Notes: generated from the letters alone by a model not told the origin. Positions 24,980 through 33,736 are shown, counted from the first letter of the stretch. The stretch: 53,261 nt of DNA from JBMNTQ01 sp050945815 (GCA_050945815.1 JBMNTQ010000001.1:1-53261); one strand, 5' to 3'. Made by a program: numbers and translations.

Positions 24980-26819
24980 GGCAGGGAAACGCCGATTTGG
25001 GCCGGGCGGCGGCCCTTCTGGAGCCGGCGCTCCGGCAGAGAAGCCTAAGGATTTTAAACGGACGATGGGCAAGTTGCTAAGCTATTTGAAGGCGTATCGC
25101 GTTGCTTTGATTGTGGTGTTGGTTTTTGCTGTGGCTAGCACGGCTTTTAGCATCATCGGGCCTAAAATACTGGGGAATGTGACGACGGATATTTTTACGG
25201 GAATTGTAGGGCAGCTATCCGGCGGCGGCAGCGGCATAGACTTTGGATCGGTTGGCAGCGCTTTGCTGCTCTTGCTGGGGCTTTATTTGCTCAGTGCGCT
25301 TTTTTCCTATATTCAGGGCTTTATTATGAGCGGTGTTTCTATGAAGGTGACGTATCGTTTTCGGCGGGATATTTCAGAAAAGATCAATAGGATGGGGCTT
25401 GGATATTTTGAATCTAAAACCCATGGAGAAGTGTTGTCGCGGGTGACCAACGATGTGGATACTGTGAGCCAGACTCTAAACCAGAGCATGAGCCAGATTG
25501 TCAGTTCGGCTACTATGGTAGTGGGCGTTTTGATTATGATGTTTTCCATCAGCTGGTTGTTGACCCTGGTGGCGTTGCTAATCATACCTCTTTCGTTTGT
25601 GGTGATTATGCTGGTGGTTAGACGTTCGCAAAAATATTTCCAGCAGCAACAGGCGGTGTTGGGGCAGATTAACGGGCATGTGGAGGAGGTATATGCCGGC
25701 AATGAGGTGGTGCGTGCGTTCAATGGGGAGGAGAAGGAACTGGAAAGGTTTGAGCAGCTGAACGGACGCCTGTATGATACTGCGTGGCGTTCACAGTTTC
25801 TGTCCGGCTTGATGATGCCTGTGATGAACATCATCGGCAACATCGGCTATGTGGCGGTGTGTATTTTAGGCGGGGCTTTGGCGGTGGGCGGCAGTATACA
25901 GGTGGGCGATATTCAGGCTTTTGTGCAGTATGTGCGCAGCTTTAACCAGCCCATCGCTCAAATCGCTAATGTTTCAAATATTATGCAGTCGACTGCGGCG
26001 GCGGCGGAGCGGGTCTTTGAGTTTTTAGAGGAGAGCGAGGAGACTAGTGACGAGGATGCGCCGGGCTGTTTGGATACGGTGGAGGGGCATGTGGAATTTC
26101 GCCACGTTTCCTTTGGCTATACCGCGGATAAGATCGTGATAAAGGATTTTTCGGCAGATATCTGCAAGGGGCAGCGAATTGCCATTGTGGGGCCGACCGG
26201 AGCCGGGAAGACCACCATTGTCAAGCTGTTGATGCGCTTTTATGATGTGAACAGCGGTGCGGTTTTGCTGGACGGCAGGGATATTCGGGATTTGAGCAGA
26301 CAGGATTTGCGCGCTCATTTCGGCATGGTCTTGCAGGATACTTGGCTGTTTCATGGCACCATTTTGGATAATATACGATATGGACGGCTGGATGCAACGG
26401 ATGAGGAGGTTATGGCTGCGGCAAAGGCTGCCTATGCCCATAGCTTTATCCGCACGCTGCCGGACGGCTACCAGATGATTTTGAATGAGGAGAGCAGCAA
26501 CTTGTCGCAGGGACAAAAGCAGCTTTTGACCATTGCGCGGGCGTTGTTGGCGGACCCTGAGATATTGATCTTTGATGAGGCGACCAGTTCGGTGGATACG
26601 CGACTGGAGATTTTACTCAAAAAAGCTATGAACAACCTGATGGAAGGACGCACGAGCTTTATCATTGCCCACCGGCTGTCGACAATCCGGGATGCGGATT
26701 GTATTTTGGTGATGAATGAGGGAGATATTGTGGAGCAGGGCAGCCATGACGAGTTGTTGGCCAAAGGGGGCTTCTATACGGCGCTGTATAGCAGTCAGTT
26801 TGAGCAGGGGGCGAGCTAG
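24969..26819 (+). CDS. ABC exporter half-transporter with catalytic ATP site (subunit B)
   Basis: A 616-residue partner of the preceding protein. A Gly/Pro-rich N-terminal tail of about 30 residues leads into six membrane helices (about 45-340) and the ATPase. Walker A is GPTGAGKTTI, Walker B ILIFDEATSSVD with the catalytic Glu, switch His in IIAHRLSTI. Its signature is the variant LSQGQKQLLTIARAL, which in heterodimers completes the degenerate site of the other subunit. The ATG at 24969 overlaps subunit A by 11 bases and follows GGAGGAGG. The pair should form one heterodimeric exporter in the cytoplasmic membrane. Confidence 0.92.
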   Translation: MSNRAGKRRFGPGGGPSGAGAPAEKPKDFKRTMGKLLSYLKAYRVALIVVLVFAVASTAFSIIGPKILGNVTTDIFTGIVGQLSGGGSGIDFGSVGSALLLLLGLYLLSALFSYIQGFIMSGVSMKVTYRFRRDISEKINRMGLGYFESKTHGEVLSRVTNDVDTVSQTLNQSMSQIVSSATMVVGVLIMMFSISWLLTLVALLIIPLSFVVIMLVVRRSQKYFQQQQAVLGQINGHVEEVYAGNEVVRAFNGEEKELERFEQLNGRLYDTAWRSQFLSGLMMPVMNIIGNIGYVAVCILGGALAVGGSIQVGDIQAFVQYVRSFNQPIAQIANVSNIMQSTAAAAERVFEFLEESEETSDEDAPGCLDTVEGHVEFRHVSFGYTADKIVIKDFSADICKGQRIAIVGPTGAGKTTIVKLLMRFYDVNSGAVLLDGRDIRDLSRQDLRAHFGMVLQDTWLFHGTILDNIRYGRLDATDEEVMAAAKAAYAHSFIRTLPDGYQMILNEESSNLSQGQKQLLTIARALLADPEILIFDEATSSVDTRLEILLKKAMNNLMEGRTSFIIAHRLSTIRDADCILVMNEGDIVEQGSHDELLAKGGFYTALYSSQFEQGAS

Positions 26820-26862
26820 GCAGCGGCTTTATCAGGCAGGGGCTTTGATGGGGAGTGGCAAA

Positions 26863-27168
26863 ATGGAGCGGGGGTTTTATCAGGAAGTATATGCATGGGC
26901 GGCGAAAATTCCGGCAGGGAAGGTTGCTACGTATGGGCAGCTTGCTTTGCTGGCCGGGCGGCCACGCTCGGCACGGCAGGCAGGCAATGCTTTGCGTCGG
27001 GCGCCGGAAGGTTTGCCTTGCCACCGGGTGGTGAATGCGCGGGGGGAGTTGGCTGCTGCGCATATTTTTGGACCGGGGGTACAGCGCGAACTTTTGCTTG
27101 GGGAGAACGTGCGTTTTTTGCCGGACGGACGAATCGATTTACAACGTTGTTTGTGGGACGGACGCTAA
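26863..27168 (+). CDS. Single-domain O6-alkylguanine-DNA alkyltransferase-like protein
   Basis: A 101-residue protein matching only the C-terminal DNA-binding domain of Ogt/MGMT. It has YQEVYAWAAKIPAGKVATYGQLA at the start, the Arg-finger region GRPRSARQAGNALRRAP, and the active-site motif PCHRVV. The Cys acceptor is kept; alkyltransferase-like (ATL) proteins of the same size usually have Trp there (PWHRV). It should recognise O6-alkylguanine in DNA and could be catalytic. The start could also be ATG 26848; I prefer 26863, seven bases after GGGGAG. It precedes a 3-methyladenine glycosylase gene by 15 bases. Confidence 0.82.
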   Translation: MERGFYQEVYAWAAKIPAGKVATYGQLALLAGRPRSARQAGNALRRAPEGLPCHRVVNARGELAAAHIFGPGVQRELLLGENVRFLPDGRIDLQRCLWDGR

Positions 27169-27183
27169 AGGGGAGAGTTTGAT

Positions 27184-27804
27184 TTGCAGAAGAAGCCTGT
27201 GTATCTTGAATATGGAGACCGGGAGATCGCCCATCTTACAGAGGCCGACGGCAAACTGGGGGCTTATATTGCCCGTATCGGGAAGCTTATGCGGCCGGTG
27301 GAGCCGGATGGATTTGTGGCTTTGACGGATTGTATGATCAGCCAGCAGATTTCCGGAAAGGCGGCGGCAACCATCGCAGGGAGGCTGCGGGAGAGAGTGG
27401 GGGAAATGACCCCTGCAGCTTTGCTGGAGTTGGATGGGGAGGGGTATCGGTCTTGCGGCATATCGGCTCGTAAGGCGGGCTATTTGCGGGGCGCTGCCGA
27501 AGCGGTGATGAGCGGTCGGCTGGATTTTTCGGCCCTTTCGGCCTTGGAGGACGAGGAAGTGGTGCGCTGTTTGACGGCTTTGCCCGGCGTGGGTGTTTGG
27601 ACGGCGCAGATGTTGCTGATCTTTTCTTTGCAGCGGCGAGACATACTCAGCTTTGGCGATTTTGGAATACGGCGCGGACTTACCCGGTTGCACGGGGAGC
27701 AAGCGGTACAGCGCGAGGCGTTCGAACGCTATCGGAGGCTGTATTCGCCCTATGGTACGGTGGCTTCGCTGTACTTGTGGGAGATAGCGCGGCTGGAGGA
27801 CTGA
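27184..27804 (+). CDS. DNA-3-methyladenine glycosylase, HhH-GPD family
   Basis: A 206-residue AlkA-like base-excision enzyme. The helix-hairpin-helix and GPD motif run through LTALPGVGVWTAQMLLIF and DILSFGDFGIRRGL, with the catalytic Asp in FGDFG. SQQISGKAAATIAGRLRE is the typical entry helix. It lacks the N-terminal AlkA domain, as in short bacterial AlkA-type enzymes. It removes alkylated purines from DNA. The start is TTG 27184 after AAAGGGGAGAG. It sits directly after the alkyltransferase-like gene, so the two make an alkylation-repair pair downstream of the exporter. Confidence 0.87.
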   Translation: MQKKPVYLEYGDREIAHLTEADGKLGAYIARIGKLMRPVEPDGFVALTDCMISQQISGKAAATIAGRLRERVGEMTPAALLELDGEGYRSCGISARKAGYLRGAAEAVMSGRLDFSALSALEDEEVVRCLTALPGVGVWTAQMLLIFSLQRRDILSFGDFGIRRGLTRLHGEQAVQREAFERYRRLYSPYGTVASLYLWEIARLED

Positions 27805-27831
27805 TTATAAACGGAGAGGAAAGCGAAGAGG

Positions 27832-28422
27832 ATGAGAAAGCGTTTGGAACAGCAGATAGATTTTTTTCTGGAACTGGATAGGCTGAAGCAAGTTTTGCGG
27901 CGCAACCTGATTATTGGGGAGGAACGCAACGAAAACGATGCGGAGCATTCCTGGCATTTGGCTGTGATGGCTTTGGTGTTTTCAGAGTATGCGGCGCAGA
28001 AGGAGATGGACCTTTTGCGGGTGGTGAAGATGCTGCTGTTGCATGATGTGGTGGAGATTGACGCTGGAGATACCTTTTGCTACGATGAGGCTGCGAACCG
28101 GGACAAGGAGGAGAGAGAGGAGATGGCTGCACGGCGGATTTTTGCCCTGTTGCCCCCAGATCAACACCGAGAATTTTATGGGCTTTGGCGAGAATTTGAG
28201 GAAGGAAAGACAAAGGAGGCGCGCTTTGCTGTTTGTTTGGACCGCCTGCAGCCTCTTTTTCTGAACTATCGAACCGGCGGACACACCTGGAGTATGCCCG
28301 GCGTAACCAGCGGTGATGTTAAAAAGCGTAACAGGCCGTTGGAGGAAAATGCGCCTGTGTTGTGGGAGTATGCGCTGGAGATGATTGAGCGGGCTGTGGA
28401 GGAGGGCATATTGGCTCCCTGA
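27832..28422 (+). CDS. HD-domain hydrolase, 5'-deoxynucleotidase-like
   Basis: A 196-residue HD phosphohydrolase of the YfbR/HDDC2 type. The metal ligands are in ERNENDAEHSWHLAVMA (first His) and LLLHDVVEIDAGDT (HD pair with Glu). Such enzymes hydrolyse deoxynucleoside 5'-monophosphates. ATG 27832 follows GAGG; it begins 27 bases after the glycosylase stop and appears to end the exporter/repair operon. A role in sanitising nucleotide pools beside the repair enzymes is plausible but inferred. Confidence 0.83.
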   Translation: MRKRLEQQIDFFLELDRLKQVLRRNLIIGEERNENDAEHSWHLAVMALVFSEYAAQKEMDLLRVVKMLLLHDVVEIDAGDTFCYDEAANRDKEEREEMAARRIFALLPPDQHREFYGLWREFEEGKTKEARFAVCLDRLQPLFLNYRTGGHTWSMPGVTSGDVKKRNRPLEENAPVLWEYALEMIERAVEEGILAP

Positions 28423-28511
28423 TGGGGAGGGGGAAAACAGGATCAGCCCCGGGAAGGACGGGGAAAATGGCGGAACAGGGCGCAGAGTGGGCTGGAAAGA
28501 GGTTGAATCTA

Positions 28512-28540
28512 TTGACAACTATAAACCAATTGTTTATGGT
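28512..28540 (+). promoter_or_regulatory. Promoter and palindrome before the LacI gene
   Basis: TTGACA (28512-28517), 17-base spacer, TATGGT (28535-28540). A perfect inverted repeat ATAAAC-CAATT-GTTTAT (28521-28537) fills the spacer and is a candidate autoregulatory operator; its core is unlike AAACGTTT. Confidence 0.5.
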
Positions 28541-28588
28541 TATGGTGGAAGAATTGTTCGATTACCTTTGAGGGGGATTGCTTATCTT

Positions 28589-29662
28589 ATGCCAAAGGCG
28601 AAAATTACGAGTATTAAGGACGTTGCTGCATTAGCGAACGTTTCTATTTCTACAGTTTCCCATGTTTTGAACCGCTCTAAGAATGTTAGTTCGGGTTTGA
28701 GCAAGAGGGTTATGGATGCGGTGGAGGAGTTGGGGTATGAGATTAACCCGATAGCCAGCGGACTTAAGAGCGGTAAGACCAACATGATCGGTGTGGTGGT
28801 TACGACCATTGCCAATATCTTCTATTCGGAACTTTTACATAGCATTCATGCGGCGGCGCTGAAGAAGAACTATAATGTCTGTATTTATGAGACGCAACAG
28901 AACCTAGAACACGAGATCCGCTACATTGATGTGCTGAAATCCCGGTGGGTGGAGGGAATTTTGCTGACGTCCTGTTTGGATACCGATCGGCCGGAAGCGC
29001 CGGGCTATATCAAGAAGCTGACAACGTTGAATATCAACCGAAAGCGAATTCCTGTTGTGTGTATTGACGCGGCCATCAGTGAAACCCTGGATGCTGTGAC
29101 TGCAGATAACCGGGTGGCTATGTTTAAGGCTACCCAGCACATGTTTGATATTGGCAAAAGAAATATCGCTTATGTGGCGGCTCCATTTTACTTCCAGAAC
29201 GGAAAGGACCGTAAAATGGGCTATTTGGATGCTTTGCAGCGTAATAGCGCGCCCATTCGGCAGGAGTTTATTGTAGAGGGGGACTTTTCGCCCGAGAGCG
29301 GCGCGGCGTGTATGCGCAAGCTGCTTAGCCTGGGTTTGCCCATCGATGGTGTTGCTGTGGGCAGCGATCAGATGGGGGTAGGCGTTATTTGGGAATTGAA
29401 GCAGCGTGGTTTTCGCATTCCGCAGGATATTGCGGTAACTGGATTTGACGATAACTTCCCTGCTACGCTGATTTCGCCGTCGCTTTCTACTATGCGGGTA
29501 TCGAAAGAAAAGCTGGGTTCCTATGCATTTGATTTGCTGATTGAGCGTATAAACAACCCGGGCGCTCCTAGAAAGCTGGTTGAGTTGGAGTCGGAGTTGA
29601 TTGTGCGCCAATCTACTGATTTTGAGAAGGAGACAGCTTGGAGCCTGAAAGAATGGTCGTAA
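28589..29662 (+). CDS. LacI family transcriptional regulator
   Basis: A 357-residue regulator. The N-terminal helix-turn-helix is ITSIKDVAALANVSISTVSHVLN with the hinge-helix region SGLKSGKT, and the rest is a periplasmic-binding-protein-like effector domain (NMIGVVVTTIANIFYS to the C-terminus), so a sugar or polyol is the likely effector. The ATG at 28589 gives the standard N-terminus; GAGGGGG lies about 12 bases upstream. It precedes the sugar-uptake and polyol dehydrogenase genes, whose promoters hold repeated AAACGTTT palindromes of LacI-family type, so it most likely represses them. It stands as the first gene of the cluster and is followed by 425 bases containing three operator copies. 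Confidence 0.92.
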   Translation: MPKAKITSIKDVAALANVSISTVSHVLNRSKNVSSGLSKRVMDAVEELGYEINPIASGLKSGKTNMIGVVVTTIANIFYSELLHSIHAAALKKNYNVCIYETQQNLEHEIRYIDVLKSRWVEGILLTSCLDTDRPEAPGYIKKLTTLNINRKRIPVVCIDAAISETLDAVTADNRVAMFKATQHMFDIGKRNIAYVAAPFYFQNGKDRKMGYLDALQRNSAPIRQEFIVEGDFSPESGAACMRKLLSLGLPIDGVAVGSDQMGVGVIWELKQRGFRIPQDIAVTGFDDNFPATLISPSLSTMRVSKEKLGSYAFDLLIERINNPGAPRKLVELESELIVRQSTDFEKETAWSLKEWS

Positions 29663-30087
29663 ACTTGCTTTCTGTGGAGACGCATCATTATGACAAGAAT
29701 TGAATATAACAAAAAACAAATACTTGTTGACAAATCTCAATATATTGTTTATGCTAACAACATAGCGAAACGTTTTTTTGTCTGGTAACGTTTCTGTCTA
29801 AAATTATCATTCCTGTTTAATTTTTTATAATGTTATGGTCTGGTCAGGTCATTATTCCATTTATAAGAAAAACGTTTTTTATTCATGGATATGAGCCGTG
29901 CGCGTTTGTAAGCTACGAGACGGGCCGGGTGTGGGGAACGGTATCTTTGAATGGAATGGATTGTGTAGCATGCATAGGCGGGCGGATTTCGGGCGGTTGA
30001 GAGACTGAGCCGGGTGAAACGACGGAAGCGGTAAGTTATCCCATCCCTATAAGAGAGAAAGTTTAATATGATGGAAGGTGATTGCTA
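29663..30087. other. Regulatory intergenic region after lacI-type gene
   Basis: Holds the promoter and operators listed separately (29727-29877). From about 29890 to 30070 I see no further motif and no gene. Confidence 0.5.
29727..29877 (+). promoter_or_regulatory. Promoter with three AAACGTTT-type operators
   Basis: TTGACA (29727-29732), 17-base spacer, TATGCT (29750-29755). Operator 1, AAACGTTT at 29768-29775, lies over the start site; operator 2, TAACGTTT at 29786-29793, is 18 bases on; operator 3, AAACGTTT at 29870-29877. The centre-to-centre geometry and AACGTT core are typical for a LacI-family repressor. Confidence 0.65.
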
Positions 30088-30972
30088 TTGAATGAGGAGA
30101 CCAAACCTATATTAAGCATGAAGGGGATCGACAAGAGCTTTCCGGGGGTGCATGCCCTGAAAAATGTGGATTTCGAGTTGGGAGCGGGGGAAATTTGCGG
30201 AATTCTGGGGGAGGATGGAGCTGGGAAATCGACCCTGATGAATGTGCTGGGGGGTGTATGCCCAAGCGATGAGGGACAGATTTTTATCGACGGAGAAGAG
30301 ACTCATATCTTTAACACCAAGATAGCGGAAAATTTAGGAATTTCCTTTGTTCATCAGGAATGGTCGCTGTTCGAGAATTTAAGCCTCGCTATGAACATCT
30401 ATATTCAGAATTTGCCGAAAAGGCTGGGCAGATTGAACAAACGCAAATTGGAAAAAAATGCTCGGGTGATTCTGGATGAGGTAGAGCTTGGACATTGCAG
30501 GCCGGAGCAGCGAGCGGGCGAACTCCAAAGGAGTGAGCAGCAGCTGGTAGAGATTGGCCGGATGCTGGGCAGGAATGTCAGAATTTTGATCTTGGATGAG
30601 CTGACATCGTTTTTGAGCGCTGACGAAACCCAAATACTGTTTAGGGTTGTGAGAAACATCCAAGCGAAAGGCGTAGCTATTATCTTTATTAGCCGGCGGA
30701 TGGACGAGATTTTTGAAATTTGTGACAGCGTTATGATTATGCAGGATGGACGGAGAATTCTCAAAACCGGTATACGGGATATTTCTCGGAAGGAATTCGA
30801 CGAGAATCTGGACGTGAGTAGACAGAGCAGGCCTCAAAGCATACTGGGCGAGGCGCTGCAGGCGGGCGGCTTGTATGGGCGCATAGGGGCGGACGCGACG
30901 GAAGCTTTGTGTAGCATCCTCGGGCTTGATAAATATGAGAGCGGGCAGAATCCACCGGTTCTTTGGTACTGA
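30088..30972 (+). pseudogene. Truncated, degenerate sugar ABC ATPase (RbsA/MglA type)
   Basis: A 294-residue remnant of a double-domain sugar ATPase (normally about 500). Domain 1 is nearly complete but key motifs are altered: Walker A GEDGAGKST (usual GENGAGKST), signature GELQRSEQQLVEIG (usual LSVAQQQMVEIA), Walker B ILILDELTSF with Leu for Pro, and SRRMDEIF where the switch His of THKMDE should be. Domain 2 stops after a degenerate start (GRIGADATEALCSILGLDKYESGQ). Beyond the stop, a different frame (31011-31100) reads GLATERPDSRFEG, resembling the TEDR region of domain 2, which points to a frameshifted remnant. TTG 30088 is nine bases after GGAAGG. An alternative is a true single-domain regulatory paralogue. 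The intact ATPase is at 33819. Confidence 0.6.
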
Positions 30973-31192
30973 TCGCGGTGAATATACGGATATAATTTGC
31001 GCCAAGATTGCTTAGTTTGATGGCGGGATTGGCGACTGAAAGGCCGGATAGCCGCTTTGAAGGAAGGGGTATGGCCGATAATTCCCTGGTACGTGCAACG
31101 GGGACAATATATAATGTTGACAGCGGTGAATCGTGGGTTAGACAAATACCCCTTCATTGCAGAATATATCATTTTAGGGGAGGATTAGAATA

Positions 31193-32251
31193 ATGAAAGC
31201 AATTATATTTAAGAGACCTGGTGTCTTTGCCTATGAAGACAGGCCGAAACCCGAGATTAAAAATGCGGATGACATTTTGATCAAGGTATTGGGCGTTGGC
31301 ATATGCGGGACGGACCTGCATATTCTGATGGATCCGCCGATGCATCCGGCTAAACCGGATATCATTTTCGGACACGAATATTGCGGCGAGGTGGCTGAGG
31401 TTGGAAGTGGTATTGACTGGCTTAAGCCTGGCGATAAAGTGATCGTTGATCCCCATCCGCCATGTGGACATTGTAAGCATTGCCGCAGCGACCGCCCGGA
31501 CATGTGTATGACGCTGTATAACCAGCAGGGCACGCCGTATGAAGAGCATGGCGAAACCCGCGGCTTGTTCCAGGATGGTGCTTTGACCAGCTATACTTGT
31601 GTTCCGGCGCACTCCGTTTACAAAGTTGCACCGGATACGCCGTTCGAGGTGGCTGCTCTTGCAGAGCCGTTGTCTTGTGTGGGGTATGCGATTGAGAAGC
31701 TTACCATCCAGGCTGGAGATTCGGTGTGTGTGCTGGGCGCAGGCCCGATGGGGCTGCTGTTTGCTGCGTTGGCCAAGGCAAATGGGGCGACGCGGGTTAT
31801 TGTTTCCGAGCCTCATGAATATAGGCGTGAGAAGGCTTTAAAATGCGGCGCGACCCATGTCGTCAACCCTTATGAGGAGGACTTGAAGCAGGTTTGCCTG
31901 GACTTGACCGATGGCTTGGGCGTGGATCATTGTATTGAGGCGGTGGGGCAGATGCTGTCTACTGCGATCGATATGATTCGTCCGAACGGGAAAGTAATGA
32001 TGTTTGGCCACGATGAGACGGCTACACCGCCGATTCGCCTAGCTGAGATTGTCCGGAAAGAAGCGCAGATTTACGGTGGATTCTTGGGTAAATATTATTT
32101 CGAAAAGACGGCCCGTATCATAGAAAGCGGGATACTGCCTTTGGAGGAAATTGCGACTCACACATTCCCCTTGAGCGAATACCAGAAGGGCTTGGACCTG
32201 CTCCGGGCAGGAAAAGCACTTAAAGTAGTTATCTATCCTGAAACTTATTAA
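31193..32251 (+). CDS. Zinc-dependent alcohol/polyol dehydrogenase (MDR family)
   Basis: A 352-residue medium-chain dehydrogenase of the sorbitol/threonine dehydrogenase group. Catalytic zinc ligands are in GICGTDLH and FGHEYCGEV, the structural zinc Cys4 is CGHCKHCRSDRPDMC, and the NAD-binding motif is GAGPMGLLFAALA. It should oxidise a secondary alcohol of a sugar, polyol or similar compound with NAD(P). ATG 31193 has GGGGAGG upstream. It lies between the decayed ATPase and the sugar transporter and is under the same LacI-type operators, so it probably acts on the imported substrate or its product. The precise substrate cannot be read from the sequence. Confidence 0.9.
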   Translation: MKAIIFKRPGVFAYEDRPKPEIKNADDILIKVLGVGICGTDLHILMDPPMHPAKPDIIFGHEYCGEVAEVGSGIDWLKPGDKVIVDPHPPCGHCKHCRSDRPDMCMTLYNQQGTPYEEHGETRGLFQDGALTSYTCVPAHSVYKVAPDTPFEVAALAEPLSCVGYAIEKLTIQAGDSVCVLGAGPMGLLFAALAKANGATRVIVSEPHEYRREKALKCGATHVVNPYEEDLKQVCLDLTDGLGVDHCIEAVGQMLSTAIDMIRPNGKVMMFGHDETATPPIRLAEIVRKEAQIYGGFLGKYYFEKTARIIESGILPLEEIATHTFPLSEYQKGLDLLRAGKALKVVIYPETY

Positions 32252-32272
32252 TAATTTCCTTCCATTTCCCAA

Positions 32273-32310
32273 GGAGAGCCTTTGCTTTTATCTTGCGGCG
32301 AAGGCTCTCC
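32273..32310 (+). terminator. Hairpin after the dehydrogenase gene
   Basis: A perfect 10-bp stem, GGAGAGCCTT (32273-32282) with AAGGCTCTCC (32301-32310), follows the stop by 21 bases. There is no T-run, so termination may be weak or Rho-assisted. Confidence 0.5.
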
Positions 32311-32691
32311 GATTCTTGGAAAAAGGGTAGGAATGGCAGGGGAGGATGACAAGATAATGATAAGCTTTATTTTGGAAATTCCTGAATGCCTCTTGACAAA
32401 TATATCGATATCCTGTATTCTATTTTTTAGAAAAACGTTTCGAATCTTACGACATTCCAATATAATGATAAATTTATTTACTTTTTTGCAGAACAGAAAA
32501 ACGTTTTCCTGACGAACATTACTTGTTTAAGGATGCTGTTTGGTCAATAGAAGTTATTGGAAAACACTTTATGGAAATCGTTTTCCATGAAAAAGGAATG
32601 TTTTCACTGCATCGAACATGATTCAAAATTTGTGCATTGCACAAAATAATACTCATCTAGGGAGAGTTCCCAAAACTAAGGAGGAGAAAGA
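32311..32691. other. Regulatory intergenic region before the sugar-binding protein
   Basis: The long leader (about 265 bases from the start site to the gene) holds a promoter and at least three operator-like palindromes (32393-32586), and nothing that looks like a gene. Confidence 0.5.
32393..32586 (+). promoter_or_regulatory. Sugar-transport promoter with AAACGTTT operators
   Basis: TTGACA (32393-32398), 17-base spacer, TATTCT (32416-32421). AAACGTTT occurs at 32433-32440 over the start site and again at 32499-32506; a related dyad GGAAATCGTTTTCC is at 32573-32586. The -10-to-operator distance (12 bases) is nearly that of the 29750 promoter (13), and both -35 regions read TTGACAAAT. Confidence 0.68.
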
Positions 32692-33678
32692 ATGAAGAAA
32701 AAGCTTTCGTTTCTACTAGCACTCTTGATGGTGCTGGTACTGGTTGCAGGCTGCGGCCAGAACAACGACAACGCGCCCAGCGCAGATCCCGATCAGAGTG
32801 TTGCCGGTGAATCCCCGGCGGCAGAAGATAAGGTTTATAAGATCGGATTTACGGTTAACGATTTTAATGATAAATGGGTTACCTATGTGATGGACAATGC
32901 GGAGTTGTGGGACGAGGAGACCGCTGAAGCTGAAGTTACGCTGGGCAACGGCAGAAACGACACCAGCGTTCAGATGCAGATTGTGGAAGACTGGATTACC
33001 CAGGGATATGACGCAGTTTGTGTGAAGCCTGTTGAAGTTGATGCTGCAAAATCTATGGCTGAGAAATGCAATGCTGCTGGAATCCCCTATGTTGCTGTGC
33101 AGCAGGATATTGGCGGCGGTGATGTGACGGTTGGCCCCGACATCTTTGAATGCGGGAAAGTTGAAATGCAGGGCGTTGTGGATGCGCTGGACGGCAAAGG
33201 TAAGGTTGCGTATCTCGCCGGCGAGCCTGGTGTTCTGATCTCGACTCTGCGCCGGGATGGCTCGATGAGCGTTGTGGATGAGAACCCCGACATTGAGTTG
33301 GTTGCAGAAGAATTGGGACTGTGGCAGCGCGATAAGGCACAGAATATCGTAGAAAACTGGATCCAGGGTGGAATTGAGTTTGACGCGATTTGTGCGGCGA
33401 ATGACGAAATGGCTATTGGAGCTATTCTGGCTCTGGAAGCTGTCAACAAGCTGGACGGCGTCGTAATTGCCGGTATCGATGGAACATTGGATGCTTTGGA
33501 GTACATGGAAGACGGTAAGCTGACCTTCACGATGTATGCAGACCCCGTAGGCTTGGCGCGGGAGAGCTTGGACGCTGCTTTGAAGCTGGCTAAGGGCGAA
33601 ACTGTGGAAGACATTGTTCTCTACGATACGCTGGTTGCTCAGGACGAAGTAGAAGTATATAAAGCAAAGTGGCAATAA
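32692..33678 (+). CDS. Sugar ABC transporter substrate-binding lipoprotein (RbsB-type)
   Basis: A 328-residue lipoprotein with signal peptide and lipobox VAGC (Cys near residue 21), an acidic linker, then a periplasmic-binding domain of the ribose/galactose class: YKIGFTVNDFNDKWVTYV at the start, DAVCVKPVEVDAAKSMAEKC, GIPYVAVQQD, DAICAANDEMAIGAILALEA and AGIDGTLDALEYM. It captures a sugar or polyol outside the membrane. Start ATG 32692 follows AAGGAGGAGA. It is the first gene of the operon with the ATPase (33819) and permease (35344), controlled by AAACGTTT operators. Whether the ligand is an inositol, ribose-like or other sugar is not determined. Confidence 0.92.
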   Translation: MKKKLSFLLALLMVLVLVAGCGQNNDNAPSADPDQSVAGESPAAEDKVYKIGFTVNDFNDKWVTYVMDNAELWDEETAEAEVTLGNGRNDTSVQMQIVEDWITQGYDAVCVKPVEVDAAKSMAEKCNAAGIPYVAVQQDIGGGDVTVGPDIFECGKVEMQGVVDALDGKGKVAYLAGEPGVLISTLRRDGSMSVVDENPDIELVAEELGLWQRDKAQNIVENWIQGGIEFDAICAANDEMAIGAILALEAVNKLDGVVIAGIDGTLDALEYMEDGKLTFTMYADPVGLARESLDAALKLAKGETVEDIVLYDTLVAQDEVEVYKAKWQ

Positions 33679-33736
33679 GAATAACTTTTAAAGGGTACGA
33701 TTCTCCGCTTGTTTGAGCGGACAGGAGGAAAGGTTT

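Noticed and set aside
26716..26862. Longer start for the alkyltransferase-like gene
   Set aside because: The upstream 49 codons overlap the exporter gene in another frame and have no ribosome site.
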